Of a stretch of DNA of 64,000 bases, positions 1 to 64,000 are shown one piece after another. The notes below the pieces were generated by a model. That model saw nothing but the letters and a program-made list of their open reading frames with translations. It ran no database searches and was not told the DNA's origin. How positions within the stretch are numbered: position 1 is the first letter of the stretch; each line of letters opens with the position of its first letter. The position numbers and the translations under genes are program-made. Source of the stretch: Gymnogyps californianus (taxonomy: Eukaryota; Chordata; Aves; Accipitriformes; Cathartidae); assembly GCF_018139145.2 (NCBI RefSeq), contig NC_059481.1, positions 12,202,368-12,266,367 on the forward strand. Reading direction: 5' to 3'.

Positions 1-3000
1 AAAAAAAAATTAAGATGATCATACTTCCCATCACTTTCATTTCCAAAGTTTGTGAAGGAAGAATCATGAGTAATTTCCCATAGTTATTGTCTGCAGCGCA
101 ACACATGGTCTCAATTACCAGGATAAGAAACATAGAGAGGGTATTGGTGTGGATAAATGATTTATCTGTGCATTTCATTCAAAATTCATTTTCCATGCCA
201 TAGTTTATATTACTCTGATCAACCATCATCTTTCTTATTTCACTTTATAAACATCATCCAACTATTCTGAGCAGGACCCTGGGTCACGAGAGCTCACTTT
301 GCTGACATAGTTTTGGAGCAGTGAAGCATACACAGAATGACCCTCCACCAAACCTATTTGCTGGTAAAGGTATCTACCCAAGAAGGGCAGATCTGGACAG
401 ATCTAGACTAACAGGACACAAAATAAGTGTTGGCTTTCACTTTTGTTCTCATTTCCAAGGAAAGGAAAAGGGGCAACAACTAGTGTCAGGATCCATGTCC
501 GCATAGAACACAGTTCTGTGCATTCATATGCATTTTCTTTCTGGCAGGTGGAGGGTCTTCACTTGCCTTTACACCACTGTTGCCTTGAAAATGCCATTTC
601 TGCATTAATGCAACGACTGGCTGCAGGCCCATAGCTGATGTCTGTATGTGAGCTCTGTCTCTGGAGCAGATGTATGAAAGCCTCAGGGTATATTGCTCCT
701 TCTCCGCGAGTAGCAGGCAAGTATCATTGACACGTGACTGTGCTATAAAGTGGCAACTTTAGCACAGATCACAGCAGTTTGGACGTGGCAGAATAACTAG
801 TTATTATTTCAGGACTTTGTGTTGCAGTGGATTTGAAGAGCGTGCTACTGCTTGGCTGGGACGGGCTGGTGGCACTACTGAGGCTCGCAGCAAATGGAGT
901 TTGGTTACTTGCAGATTTTGCAGGGATGCGGGTTCAGCTGACATCAAAGCCAGGATTTATTTCTCTTTTGCCCTGCCTTCCCATCTGGTGCTCAAAGCAC
1001 AATGTTCAGCTGCTTCTCTCATAGGACTGCCCCTGGTTAGAGGTGATGCGGGACATGAGGTATTTAATGCTCAGGAGGCTGGTGGAGAGGTCCCCCTGCA
1101 TAAATCCTTTACCAATTCTCTACTTTTTAAATGAATTCCTGGCTGGTCTGTGGGGAACTCAAGACTGTGTTGTTTGTTAGCACAGATGAGCCCAAAACAA
1201 ATAATCGGTCTTTTTCACCAGAGGGTTGTGCAACTCCTGCCAGACTTGGCCTTCGGCCAGGGCCTGGTGGTCGTGTTGGGACCCACAATTTCCTCCCATG
1301 GTTTTATATGTGCTGTCACTCTGGAGCAGAAAACACTCTCGTTCCCAGGATATTTTGGGATATAGGATTCCATAGTGGGCATATATATATAGGTGACAAC
1401 ATGATCTTTAATAAAATCAGTCTCCTAAATGACATAAATTACAGGGCAAATGCATAATGGGCAAGTTCACAGGGCTTAGTTGAAGAGTGAACTTTCAAAA
1501 TACAGTTCTGCTTCCTGGTACGCAGCATCTTGTCTTTGCTCTGAGAACATGTGTAACACATTTTTCAGCCTTTTTTTCTCCCTTTCCTTTCATTGCTGGG
1601 TGGTGCTTTCAGTCTTAATCCATGCAACACAGACGTGATACATGATTTAAAAATAAAGACCAGGTCTCTTCAGGACCTCTGCCCATTCCTCACCCAAGCT
1701 TTGCTGTGCCATACAGCAGCTCTCATGGCCCGAGCCTCCACTTGGGATTCTTCAGCTCTGACCTCATGGTGTATCATGCCACGGTTGTACCCCAAGAGTA
1801 GAAACCATTGCTGGTCTAACACGTGTCAGCATTTCACCTCTGTGGTGCTTTGATGTAAGAGCTCTACTAACCGATAGAGGATCTCGGAGCTTTACATCCT
1901 TTGTCGTGGCTACTTCTCCGCAGTGCTGCAAGGATATTGAGATCTTGAAAAAGTATTGGGACATCTTTTACAGGAGCGGATTTGAAAATTGGAGGCAAAA
2001 ACCTGATAGCAAAAAGCTTTCAGTGAAGGGGATTTATGCCTTTGGCAAGTACAATTTAAACACATGGAATGGGAAATCTGTTAAATTCTTTCTTGGTCAG
2101 TTACCTTTTTTTTTTGATTCAGTAAATGAGGAATTGTCTTTAAGGACTTACTAATCTACACTCAATACTTGCTAAGGTCTGATAATGATCTGGTCCTGAC
2201 GGGCCTTGGGGTTTTTTCTGTTTTGTTTATTTGGTAACTTCTTACCAGCCAAAGTCCTGTGGGCAGCTTTACAGTCATTCTTAAAAGTGCTGGTTGGCTC
2301 AGGAGTGTCACCTGATGGGGAAGGCTTTGCACTAAGGCTAGTAGCCTTGTGGACCTGGCTACCGCGAGGGCAGATGGCTGTTGATCATGTCAAAAAGTCT
2401 TTTGAGCAGCCGCCCTGCAGAGCCAGCGCTGCTGAGTTGCTCATTCCCTTTCTCCTCTCTCGCAGTTTCCTGTTGTTTCAGCTTTGCACTGATGTGAATA
2501 CAGACTGACAGTGCGGTTCCCTTCATATTCCTCGTCTGCTCTCGCTGGCACCTTCCTCCTCTCTTCCTGCCCATCCCTCCTATCACGTGTTTCTCAAAGC
2601 AGCAGCAACTTGTGCTATCACCTTCTCCTCTGGACTCAGCATTACATTCCCAGTTCAGCTGTTCATATTTTGCCTGATAGTTGAAGCCAGCTCCTGCTCA
2701 AATATTTTCCATCTACAGTTTATGTTTGGCGCAAAAAGAATCTCATGATCAAGGGGTTTAATGATGATATGTATTTTTTTATTTAAAAAGACAAGTTTAT
2801 GTCTGGAGATCCCTTTAAAGTGCCTGAATGAATCTAAAGAAATCTGCGTAAGAAGTGTTTTCAGCTCTTTTCCATCTTCAAGGTATCTGTGCCATGGCAG
2901 AGCCTGACAGCACTGGCAAGCCAAGGCTTGTAAGCCTGTTGGGCACCTCTAGGCTGGAGAACTGGCACAACATCGCTCTGAATCTCAGCAATGCAGGTAG

Positions 3001-3507
3001 AAAGTCCATTTCCCCACTGTGTGGTTGGATGTGAGCCATGTTTAAATGCAATATGGGGAGGAGGACCATGGGCCTTCTTCCCCTGTGTAGATTCCTTAGC
3101 TGAATTTACCCCTCAAAATGCAAACACACGGTATGGGCTGGATCTTTGTTGCATAAGCCAAACCTAAAGTCAATGCACTCCAGGCTTGGAAATTGCACCT
3201 GCAACTTCACATTAAGAGTTTGGGGAAGGCTTAATTATTTGGAGGATTTACTGGGGCAGCACAAGCCGTGTCAGACTGCTGGCTGGACGTGCACGGCGTC
3301 ACCTGCGGCTGGGGGAGGACACAGCCCGCTGCTGGTGCAGCATCACAGGCCGGTGCTCAGTGCAAGTGCAGGGCTTTGGGCTCCCGCCCTGTGAACCAGT
3401 TTCTGCATGGTTTGTTCTTGGGACTCACCTCTTTGCTCTGGTTGTTTTGTTTTTATGGTCAAAAATCAAAGTGAAACTCAGCCAAAGCGCCAAGATTTCC
3501 TGGTTAC

Positions 3508-3553
3508 AGGTTGAAACCAAGCAAAGAGTCCATGGTTTGTATGGTTTCAACCT
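3508..3553. repeat. Inverted repeat with 11-bp arms
   Basis: AGGTTGAAACC (3508-3518) and GGTTTCAACCT (3543-3553) are perfect reverse complements across a 24-bp spacer. It lies just upstream of the degenerate 23-bp tandem repeat and may belong to the same unrecognised repeat. Confidence 0.75.
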
Positions 3554-3599
3554 AAAATCATAAATCATCTCTTATTCACCTAAAATTTGTTCCAAATTT

Positions 3600-3664
3600 A
3601 CTCAAAACTTGGCCCAGATTTGCCTGAAACTTGGCCCAGGATTGTTTGAAACTGAGCCCAGCTT
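3600..3664. repeat. Degenerate 23-bp tandem repeat, about three copies
   Basis: Copies share the core GAAACTTGGCCCAG (variants CAAAACTTGGCCCAG and GAAACTGAGCCCAG) at a spacing of about 23 bp. It lies in the non-coding DNA downstream of FBN1. Confidence 0.7.
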
Positions 3665-6379
3665 CAGAGAGAGGTTCATGAACCTCGACAAACCTGGCCT
3701 GAGCCTTGAGTTTGTAATGAAACCCAAAACCAGGGGAGTTTCACCTGGTTTAGGTTTGGTTATAGACGTTTCTCACGGCTCTAGTATTTATTATGATTAC
3801 AATAACAACACATTTATACAGAGCTGCAAGCATACACACAGCATTGCAAAGTGAAAAAGTCCAGACAGCTTTCCTACCTGTCTGAGCTTACCAGCTGAAT
3901 AACGTACTGCACTACAGCTACAGACAAACTCGGTCCCACACGGGCTGCTTGAAAAAAAATAATTTCTCCTGGGTTGTCACAGACAAAAAAAAAAAAATCA
4001 CCCTGAAGCACCTCACATAGGAATGATAGGAATAAAGAATCAACCTCCAAAGAAAACTAAGCGGTAGCCCTGTTTTCCTGGCCAGTTCATTCAGCAGCCT
4101 CAGAAACGAGCCGGGGAAGCTGGCAGAGCCCAGTTCCTGCTCACCAGCAGTGTCGCGTTTGATTATCTCCACACAGCCTGCTGACCTGGATACTTACCCA
4201 AATTCTTTTTTTCCAGCAAAAAACTACTGGGCACTGTCACTCTATTTTTTTTTTTAATTATTTTTTTTTTAACCTGGTGCTGCTGCATCTGCAGTGGCAG
4301 CATCCTGCCTGGGGTACCTATGGGAACAGCCACCCCAGGGGATGCGTGCTAGAGCACGGGGCCATGCCCCTGGCTTTCTGAAGAGTGTGGGAAGCAGCCG
4401 GGGCTCCACCAGGCTCTGTCTGGGACACGTTTTAGTGCAGAGGGGCAGTTCCCACGGCTTTGTGCCTGCCGGGCCTGTCATGGCTGATGAGCCCATGTCG
4501 CTCCTTGTCCTCCTCTCCAGGGACACCTCAGTACTTTGGGGCAGCTCCTGGCAGAACGGCCATTGCCTGTGGGCTCTCCCAAACCAAAACATCTGGTTCT
4601 CAGTTCCTGCCCTGTAAAACAAGGATGACAAACACATGCCGACCTCACATGGGTGTAGCAAAGCTCAACACGCGTGTCTGCGAGGCGCTCACATCCTACA
4701 GCCCTGGGAGCCATAGAGAAGCTCATAAACAAACAAACTTGCAGATGTGATAGCCGAGCCGGGGCGAGGGCTGGGCCCATGCTGCCACCACATGCGAGGG
4801 AAGGGTCCATCCCAAGAGAGGGAAGGAGAAAAAGCCCTTCCTGGGTACTTAGCAAAGGTTTAGCACAGTGTGACTTTAGCCTGGAAGCACTGAGATATAG
4901 TTATCTGTCTAGACTCTTCAGAAAAAAAACACATACCTTTCTACATACACATATGAGCATGTGTCTAAGCAGGCTGAGGACTCAGCTGTATGCCAACAGG
5001 CAGCAACGGCACATGCTGGACCGGACGGCATCAACACGGGGCTGCAACCCAGCTTTGCCAGTACGCTCCTGCTGGCCAGGCAGCCCCGGCCTCCACGGCC
5101 GCTTCCTGCCATCGCTGCGCCGTGCAGGAGTGTGTTAGAAATAGGAACGAGAGCCTGAAATACAAACCCAAGCACTTCGGTGACCTCTCTGGCCTCAAGG
5201 TTCCTCTGCTGAACTCAATGAGAAGCTCATAACTGAGAAGTTGGCTTGGGTGCGATATTCTTCAAAAGCATTTGTTACGAGGGTGTGAAATAGTTGGCAA
5301 GTTTTAAGGACAGCAGAAGTAGATCGTTGGAATTTGTCAGAGCTGAAGTCATCAGCATCTTCAAGGTTTTAGCTGCACAGGAAGAGGGTCTCATCTTCAG
5401 GTGAACCAAAGCACATGGCCCACTCCAGAGGGACCAGACGTTGCCCTCAAAGTCTCTCCAGGGGCACCAAGGACCTTGGCGAAGAGCGCACTGAACGCGG
5501 CAGCACCGCAGAACCCTGCTGCTGACTGCCTCCCCCTCCCTGGCACCAGCAGTGCCTCTGCCTGCTCTGAAAGCAGCGGCGGTGTGGGGGTGGCTGCTGG
5601 CCACCGCAGCGCCTGCATGGGGACCTATGAATGCCACAGCACTTGTCACAGCAGTGAAGCTGAAAGAAGAGGAGCTGTCTCCTCCTCACCTGGTGCCTAC
5701 TCAGAAAGTAGCAGCACTCCAGCGCAACGTAAGCTGTTAACCTTGCTCACTTTGACAGAAGCCATCAGATCCGCAAGAGTACCATGAGGCTTTAATGGTT
5801 CAGCCATCATCAGTTTAAAGGGGGAATCCTAAAACTTCCTTCACCGCAAATGTCAATTTTTAAAAGCCATGAGAAGGCTTTTGCAATGCCAGCGCCGCCG
5901 CCACCCCCCGCTTGGCCTAGAGCAGCGGGTTTGATGCAGGCTGCCTTGTACCGCACTTACCTGTCGTGGGGCTGCCGGCAGAGACCGGCGGTGCCCAAAC
6001 TCGGTCCCAGGAAGGCGTAGGCAGCTGTTAGGCAACAGCCGTTGCATCTTGCTCTCTGAACAGCTCAGGCCTGTCTGTGCTGAGAAGTCTTGACCAGATC
6101 AGCTCTTCCAAAGCACAAAGCTAAACTCAAATCATAGCATAGAATATTCATTTTAGAGAAAACCTGAGTGTGACCCTTTGGGACCTGCCATAAGAAAGCA
6201 AACACTTCAGGTCCTCTGAAAGTCAGCTTAAAAGGGAGACTGTGGAAACAGTCATGTTCTGCCAAAATACACGTCAGCTGTCAAGTTTACAAGATACTGT
6301 TACAACACACAACAAGAGAATGATTCGATATGTACAGTAACAAGCCATCTTTGTTAAACTCTGTTAACCAAAAATTGTA

Positions 6380-6385
6380 TTTATT
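6380..6385 (-). terminator. FBN1: Candidate main polyadenylation signal AATAAA
   Basis: On the minus strand AATAAA lies 2.66 kb after the stop codon. The stretch at 6301-6316, about 65 nt further on, reads CTTGTTGTGTGTTGTA and fits a GU-rich downstream element. Cleavage is expected near 6355-6365. Confidence 0.55.
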
Positions 6386-8174
6386 ATCCATGCATGCATC
6401 TATGCCGAGTCATATGCACAATCGCGATGGAGGGAAGCCACACTGTTATTCAAATAATTAAAGATTTTGCCATTTCCTTGAATTTGAAAAATATCCTTTA
6501 ATTGCAAAAGGATACACATTCAGAAAGACCTCTACTTCAGTCTGTCTAGTGCTTAGAGTCATTCTAGGATCCCACCATCAAATCAAATACAGGAAATTAT
6601 TTTAAATCACACTGTAGGTTACAAACCACTTTTTAATTGCAGGTCTTGCGCAGTATTATTATGCAACCTTTGTGCTTCACTGAGACTCTAAGGAAACTGC
6701 AGAAATTAAAACTAATGTAAATAACTGTACACATACAGCAACTAAAACTGACAGGCAAAAATGACATACCAGTTAAAGGGCACTGCTGCAAAGAGACAGA
6801 TGAATAATTGCACAAGAAAACAGATTTTTATGCGCAGACCAGTACAACAAGATTGGGCTTTCCATTTTTAAATCACTAAAAGAGATGCTGTCAAGATTTC
6901 TTGTTTCTGCAGCATAACAAAGGTGATTTGCAGAACTGTGCAGGCAACACTGGGGCTGCTGGGAAACAATCAAGGAACCTTTGGCATGATAAGGTGTTAT
7001 ACAGCAGCTTAAATGCTAAACCAACTCTACTGGACAGAGTCCTGACTGGTCTTTCTGAAATCATTCTTCTCAGTTCCTCTCAGTGTTTAAAGGCTGGAGA
7101 GAAAATACTCAAACGATACACTTAACTATAAACCATATGATCTTGCACACTGCCACTGGCACTAAAAATCACTCCCAACCTGCTGAAATGAGTGCCATTT
7201 ACAACTGTAAAGTTCTGATTATATGTCGTCATAGTTACGCAACATGTGGGAAAAAAACCCCACCTGTTCAACGTTTTGGCACACTAATAAATAAAATCCA
7301 GACATGGTCTATTAAAAATATCAAAGTAACCCTGTGCACAAGCTCCTTTTTCTATAGTTATATTTGTTATGCAGAAGAAATCAAAGAGAGCTGAAATCTA
7401 ATTACAGAAAATAATACAATTTGGGGTGAATTATTACAGTACATTTCCCTTCCAAAGCTATTATAGCTCAATATATGTTCCCTCTATCAACTACAGTGCT
7501 GTCCAATCGGCAGTTTCAGCGACACCGCTTGCTTCGTTTTTTCTTCCAGATTTTATAGCATCACACCTCAGTACAATGTTCTGCTGCTGCTAAAAGATAC
7601 GCCGCGGCACTTGCGTATACAAGAACACCCACATCATCGAAGAATTCATTTGATATTAAAACCCAGCTACAACTTGTGATGGCTTTTGGTATTGGATTAT
7701 CCCTTTGTTATCAGTCTTAGGTTATTTGACAACAGCTGTTGAAGTGGGGGTAAAAGAATGGAGTATCTTAAGTCAAGGCGGTTCTAGCAAACAAGACTTC
7801 AAATTAATTAAATGTGTTTTCTGTATAATGACTTAACATCCACTTCTGCATGTTTTTTGGCTATCAAAGTTACTTATTGACAGGATTATTCAGGTCAAGT
7901 CATTGGAAATGTTCTAACTTGCTTTCTGGAGCCACACAATAATTTGACAGAGGTCCACTGCTGTTTAGATTTGTGCAGGTTTCTGTATTTCTTCCGTTCT
8001 TCCTTTGCATGAAGAATGACCAAATGGCAGCAGCACACCTTCAAGGAGAAATCACCTGTGCACACAGACAGATATACAACCAACCCTACCGACAATGCCT
8101 GAAATGCAAGAATGCAGTTTATCACACTTTTAGCAAGAACACAAGGCCACAGAATAAACTAAAAAAAAAACTGT

Positions 8175-8180
8175 TTTATT
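8175..8180 (-). terminator. FBN1: Possible proximal polyadenylation signal AATAAA
   Basis: The minus strand reads AATAAAACAG and then a T run, about 870 nt after the stop codon. A U-rich downstream element is present. Use would give a short 3' UTR that keeps both miR-29 sites. Confidence 0.35.
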
Positions 8181-8389
8181 GTGACATTTATGACATTGAA
8201 CCCTTGTTGATATGAATGACTATGGGTACTCTTGACACGTTACATAATGTCATGGTGTAGGATGGCACTGATTGTCATCTGACTTTTGAGAATGTTTAAT
8301 GGTCCCTACTGACCTCAGTGCATTTTGGCAAGTCACAGAAACTTTATCATCAGGTTTGTGTATACAGTTAACGAGTAGTTGGTCTTATA

Positions 8390-8396
8390 AGCACCA
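8390..8396 (-). promoter_or_regulatory. FBN1: Second miR-29 7-mer seed match
   Basis: The minus strand reads TGGTGCT followed by T, a 7mer-m8 match to miR-29. It is about 245 nt further into the 3' UTR than the 8-mer. Confidence 0.55.
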
Positions 8397-8634
8397 TTAC
8401 AAACCCTCACATTAAGGGTATTATTAATCTAGTTTACAAATGCTTCATTGATAAAAATAGCATGATTACAGTATACACACACTTAATTTACATGTAATGT
8501 ATTATAGGCATAACTGAGATAAACTACTGAGCTAACTTTGGTTGATTGAAGTATTTAGACTGAATAATGGCAATTTTGGCTTCTAAGTTGTGTAAATATT
8601 ACAGTGCATTTATAAATCTAGGTTGAAAATTTAC

Positions 8635-8642
8635 TAGCACCA
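8635..8642 (-). promoter_or_regulatory. FBN1: miR-29 8-mer seed match
   Basis: The minus strand reads TGGTGCTA, the full 8-mer target of the miR-29 seed (AGCACCA). FBN1 is an established miR-29 target in mammals along with collagens and elastin. It lies about 400 nt after the stop codon. Confidence 0.65.
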
Positions 8643-9042
8643 AATGGATATCATAAATGGCTGACCTAGTAAGTTGTAGTTGGAGAAGCGAAGTTTAAGA
8701 ATTACAAAAATAGAGCTGTCCATCAGTTGAAAGCACATTCTTGTACCTCTGCTGAAATGATGACGTGTCTCAGCATCAGTGGCCAACTTCCAATGATAAA
8801 AGTCCCAGTTTTCAAGATTCAACATATCAAGGTAGCTCAGCTACACTTAAAAGCCTGAGAAAGTGGTTGTTTTGAGCTAGGGTATTCATCCTGTACCTTG
8901 TTTATGTAATAATATAATAGTGCTCGTTCATACAAATGTACTCATGTAAGATTGTACCTATGATATGGAGAATCTGATTGGGAGGAATATTCAGTCCTAC
9001 CTATCTATCTTTGGTTTAATTATTTGGTCTTTGGTTGATGAA

Positions 9043-60997
<51,955 letters not shown>

Positions 60998-63900
60998 CTA
61001 CAGGGAAAAATCAGATTAAAATATGCTACCTTTCTGCAATGCAACTAACCATAATCATGGCAAGCAAACATTTTAACGCTCTGATAAACATGATGAAGGT
61101 TGAATCCTTGCAAATAACTGAATGGTACATTGCAAAATTGTCCTGATGAGTAAGCTCCTCATCTCCAGCTAAAGTCAGTGGCAAACATTCCGCTCTGACT
61201 CCAATGGGAACAGGAACAAACCTTGTAGGCAAAAAAAGTCATTGACAGAAAAAAAAAAAACAGAACCTTTGTCACACCACATGGCCACATACAATTGCAG
61301 ATTCTTGGATACAATCCATCATTGCTGAAATCAATGGAAGCTCTGAAGTCAAATTCAGTGACAAAAATATTGGACTTTACAGAGCTTAAAAAAGCCATCG
61401 TACGTGCAGAATACCTCTACAGGTCTCAAGGGTGGTGACAAACTGGAAACACAGAGTTGAACTCATGATGGGAATAATTACAGTACATACATTTATTTCA
61501 CTAAGAGATTTTATGGGTTTTTTTAGCATTTCAGCCGACTGGCCAGGCCAGCCATATAGTTACATCCTCTGGCATGTAAGTTGTTTTCTGAATTCATGAA
61601 ATTGGCCATCACTGATTGGTGCCAAGCTGCAGAAGCAGACACTTTATTATATTAATGCAGCCATGCTAAGGTCTGGAATCTTTCAGTGTCCCTGGGGTTA
61701 TATTAGTGCTCCTTGTAAAAATCCCTAGAATCTCCCTGTGTCAGCACCAACAAAGACCAGCAAGAGCAAAAATCAGAAGCTCTGCCTAGTGATACCATGG
61801 GAAAAAAATCAGCACAAAAAGGACAAGATTCAGGAACCCCCTCCAAGAGAAAGGGTGTAACTCATTATCAGACCAGTCTATTGTGGATTGCAGTAATTAT
61901 GCAGCTACAGAAAATGAACTCACTTTAACTTAAAATACTATGTTCATTATTCTTCTGTATTTCTAGCAGCTAGTGCTTGTGTGGATACACAACTTCTGCA
62001 AGGAAGAAGGCCGACCAGTCCCTGTTCATCTCAACAAGCAAATAATGTTGGCATGGACATTAGCCTGAAAACGTTAATTTGGAATGGAATTTGAATTAAC
62101 ATGCAAAATTAAGCTCTAGAAATGAGGATAATAATGACAGAAATAAAGAACTTTATTTACTAACCTGTCACTGTACTGATTTCATAGTTGGGGGAAAATC
62201 AGCTGACAAAGAACCTGTTGTTTCTCCTAATTGAGCTGATTATTTATGCATAACCTCACCAATTCAAACCTGACCTACTACTGAACTGAATGGCATTCTT
62301 ACCAGCTCAATTATCAAGAAATGTATTCAGTAATGGCTTCCAGCTTTGTGTGATGTTAAAGATAAAAGACATGTTCACACAGAGAGCAAACTGAAAATGT
62401 AAAATAGGTGTTTCACATACTCAGGTCACAGTGCTACTATATCTTATACCATGCACAAACATCTAACACAGTAAACCCAGATATTCAGTGCAATGAGTAG
62501 AAAATGTCACAAAACACATTTTTTCTTATTTTTCACTCACTTTGGGCAGAGGCAAAATTTCAGCATGCAGATTTTGAATATTCACCAGATGTTTATATAT
62601 ATAATTAACATCTCTTCAACAGAAGGCAGCAGCATTTTCAGATACTAAAAGGGTGGTGAATGTGACCCCTCACATCTCTGGATATTTTCTTAGGTAGAGT
62701 TTGACTAGACATCCAAAGGCATCTGGTGTTTCTGCTATTCAAACCTTTTTATGTGTTGGCTATTGCATTCAAGTCTTTCTTAGAGGAGAGTATGAAAATG
62801 AATAGCTAATAGCTATTACTGGCTGGCCTATGAATAAAATTCTATTTTTCAGAGTCAAGACTGGATATAAATATGCAAAAATTCACAACTAAGATCAGAT
62901 GCTGTTTTATTCCTCACCCAGGTAAGATCTGACTGCAATCTTCTATGGACCCGTTTATGGTCAAGTTAATGTGTGGACAAAAACACTGAGAATCTATCCC
63001 CTCCCCACAGCAAAGGCAATTGCTTCGTCCCTTTTTAATTTTGAGAAGGGGAAGATGACAGTTTTCTATTCCAAAGTTTTTAGTTTAATACACAGGAAGG
63101 GGCTCTAAATTATTTGCTCTGTTTTGGGGTTTAGAGATGTCTTTGGGTGGCTAAGGGCAAGCAGGAGTAAAGCACAGAACTGTTTCTAGCCAGTAGACTT
63201 AAGATCCCTAAGACTGTCCAAGTATACACAGTCAAGCCAAGAACATGAAAACAGAAAAGTGGCTCAGAGACCCCTGCTCCCCCTCTTCTCCTTCCCTCTC
63301 ACGTCCCTCTAATCCTGTCACTTGGGTTTAGATTTTGGCTGAGGCACAATTTTGATCAACTGGTTTTATTTTTGCATTGAAAAAGTGCCCCAAACACCAA
63401 TGTTTGGGCAAGTTTTTGTACGAACTTGCCTTTTCTAGAAACTTGACCTAAAGCAAACTATTTCTAATCTAAATATTTTAGGTTTTGAAATACTTGATTT
63501 CAGGGTTAGTCAAATTTGCACTTTTTCTAGTTGATTTCTCTCTTTGAACAAGGGTCCGATGTTTGCTGAAGACTGGCTACTTTACATCTTTCTGACAGTA
63601 TAAGCTACAATGCGGGGGCAAACTACATTTAACTATGCTTTAAGGCTCTTTTACCCTTTGGAATGGTAGCGAGTGGCCTCAGGGTAATTGAGACCCTGGT
63701 CAGACGTCTATAAACATTTACAAATTCTAAATGTGAGCTCTCTCTATTAATTCAGTATAGGAAACTCTCCATTTGTTCAACTATAAAGGCAATTCTATTC
63801 CAAGGGATTAACCCTGTTATATTTCTCATGCTCTTCAAGGAGCTCTTGGATGGAATTGGCAAACAGCTGGCAAATATTCACATGCCTCAGCGGGCCAGTG

Positions 63901-64000
63901 GTTGTGCGGCAAGAAGTAAGAGAAGAGTAGGGTAGAATTATCTTTCCAGTAACCTATGTGGAAATCACCAAGTACAATTCACTTATTAGGATTATGACTC
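60998..64000 (-). other. FBN1: FBN1 intron 29, partial
   Basis: No further cbEGF exon was found up to the window edge, so exon 29 lies beyond 64000 and this intron is longer than 3.0 kb. No repeat was recognised. Confidence 0.75.

Larger units (their letters stand above)
1..6359. other. Non-coding DNA downstream of FBN1
   Basis: No exon, RNA gene or known transposon was recognised. Stretches near 4290-4640, 5400-5720 and 5880-6050 are GC-rich, and 4240-4270 is T-rich. Open frames here lack homology and codon support. In mammals DUT is the next gene on this side, and no dUTPase sequence was seen. Confidence 0.6.
6360..9042 (-). other. FBN1: Probable FBN1 3' untranslated region
   Basis: The 2.7 kb after the stop codon is AT-rich with no repeat that I recognise, and ends near a poly(A) signal with a downstream GU-rich element. 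It holds two miR-29 seed matches, which fits the known regulation of FBN1. Its length resembles the mammalian 3' UTR as I recall it. The 3' end is inferred, not observed. Confidence 0.6.

Noticed and set aside
4290..4304. 15-bp match CTGCAGTGGCAGCAT to the hairpin at 9995-10024
   Set aside because: The match is short and lacks the second arm, so common origin cannot be claimed.
4269..5138. Cluster of open frames of 96-154 codons
   Set aside because: They overlap on both strands in a GC-rich stretch and lack splice, start-context or domain support.
5401..5787. 128-codon open frame in GC-rich DNA downstream of FBN1
   Set aside because: The composition is low complexity, several frames are open at once in both directions, and no family resemblance was seen.
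6329..6336. Pumilio-type element TGTACATA on the minus strand
   Set aside because: It lies beyond the preferred poly(A) signal and is probably not in the mature transcript.
1..6359. Exons of DUT, the usual neighbour beyond the FBN1 3' end
   Set aside because: No dUTPase motif was found on either strand, so the gene must lie outside the window.
61000..64000. FBN1 exon 29 (cbEGF 15)
   Set aside because: No DIDEC-type start with six Cys and splice sites occurs in the last 3 kb.

Overview
This is vertebrate genomic DNA, almost certainly from a bird and probably a neoavian one. The clues are intron-rich coding on one strand, two solo LTRs of endogenous retrovirus (ERVL-like) type typical of bird genomes, and CR1 LINE fragments. 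One gene fills about 90% of the window: FBN1 (fibrillin-1) on the minus strand. Its 3' half runs from near the right edge (position 60997) to the stop codon at 9043-9045. I find 36 coding exons, equal to human coding exons 30-65 in the classical numbering. They join in one open frame of 4904 bases, giving 1634 residues including the split first Asp. FBN2 and FBN3 are ruled out by the C-terminal sequence, which is near-identical to my memory of human FBN1 and asprosin.

Layout from left to right: 1 to about 6360 is non-coding sequence downstream of the gene. About 6360-9042 is the probable 3' UTR, with a polyadenylation signal at 6380-6385, a GU-rich element just beyond it and two miR-29 seed matches. 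9043-9432 and 11912-12086 encode the C-terminal region, including the furin site RGRKRR and the asprosin hormone. 13117-20134 encodes cbEGF 37-43, and 20741-20947 encodes TB7 in one exon. 21496-25171 encodes cbEGF 32-36, and TB6 is split over 25901-25966 and 28328-28477. 30473-37399 encodes cbEGF 25-31, and TB5 is split over 39657-39728 and 40674-40832. 41487-43675 encodes cbEGF 23-24. TB4 is split over 43787-43855 and 44248-44412, and carries the integrin-binding RGD. 45291-60997 encodes cbEGF 16-22. The last 3 kb is intron 29.

The introns follow the fibrillin pattern. Nearly all are phase 1, cutting the first Asp codon of each cbEGF, so each domain is a cassette whose length is a multiple of three. 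Two of the 35 complete introns start with GC instead of GT. Intron 31 is the longest, at about 9.5 kb, and holds a 1152-bp solo LTR with a perfect 5-bp target duplication. Intron 39 holds a second, 580-bp solo LTR. Both lie antisense to FBN1 and share a related 3' part. CR1 fragments lie in introns 33, 52 and 53, and the one in intron 33 ends about 20 bp from a splice donor.

I found no second protein gene, no RNA gene and no CRISPR or other prokaryotic system. The points most worth following up are the two GC-AG introns, a change in asprosin glycosylation sites, the paired miR-29 sites, the two LTRs and a perfect 12-bp hairpin in intron 64.
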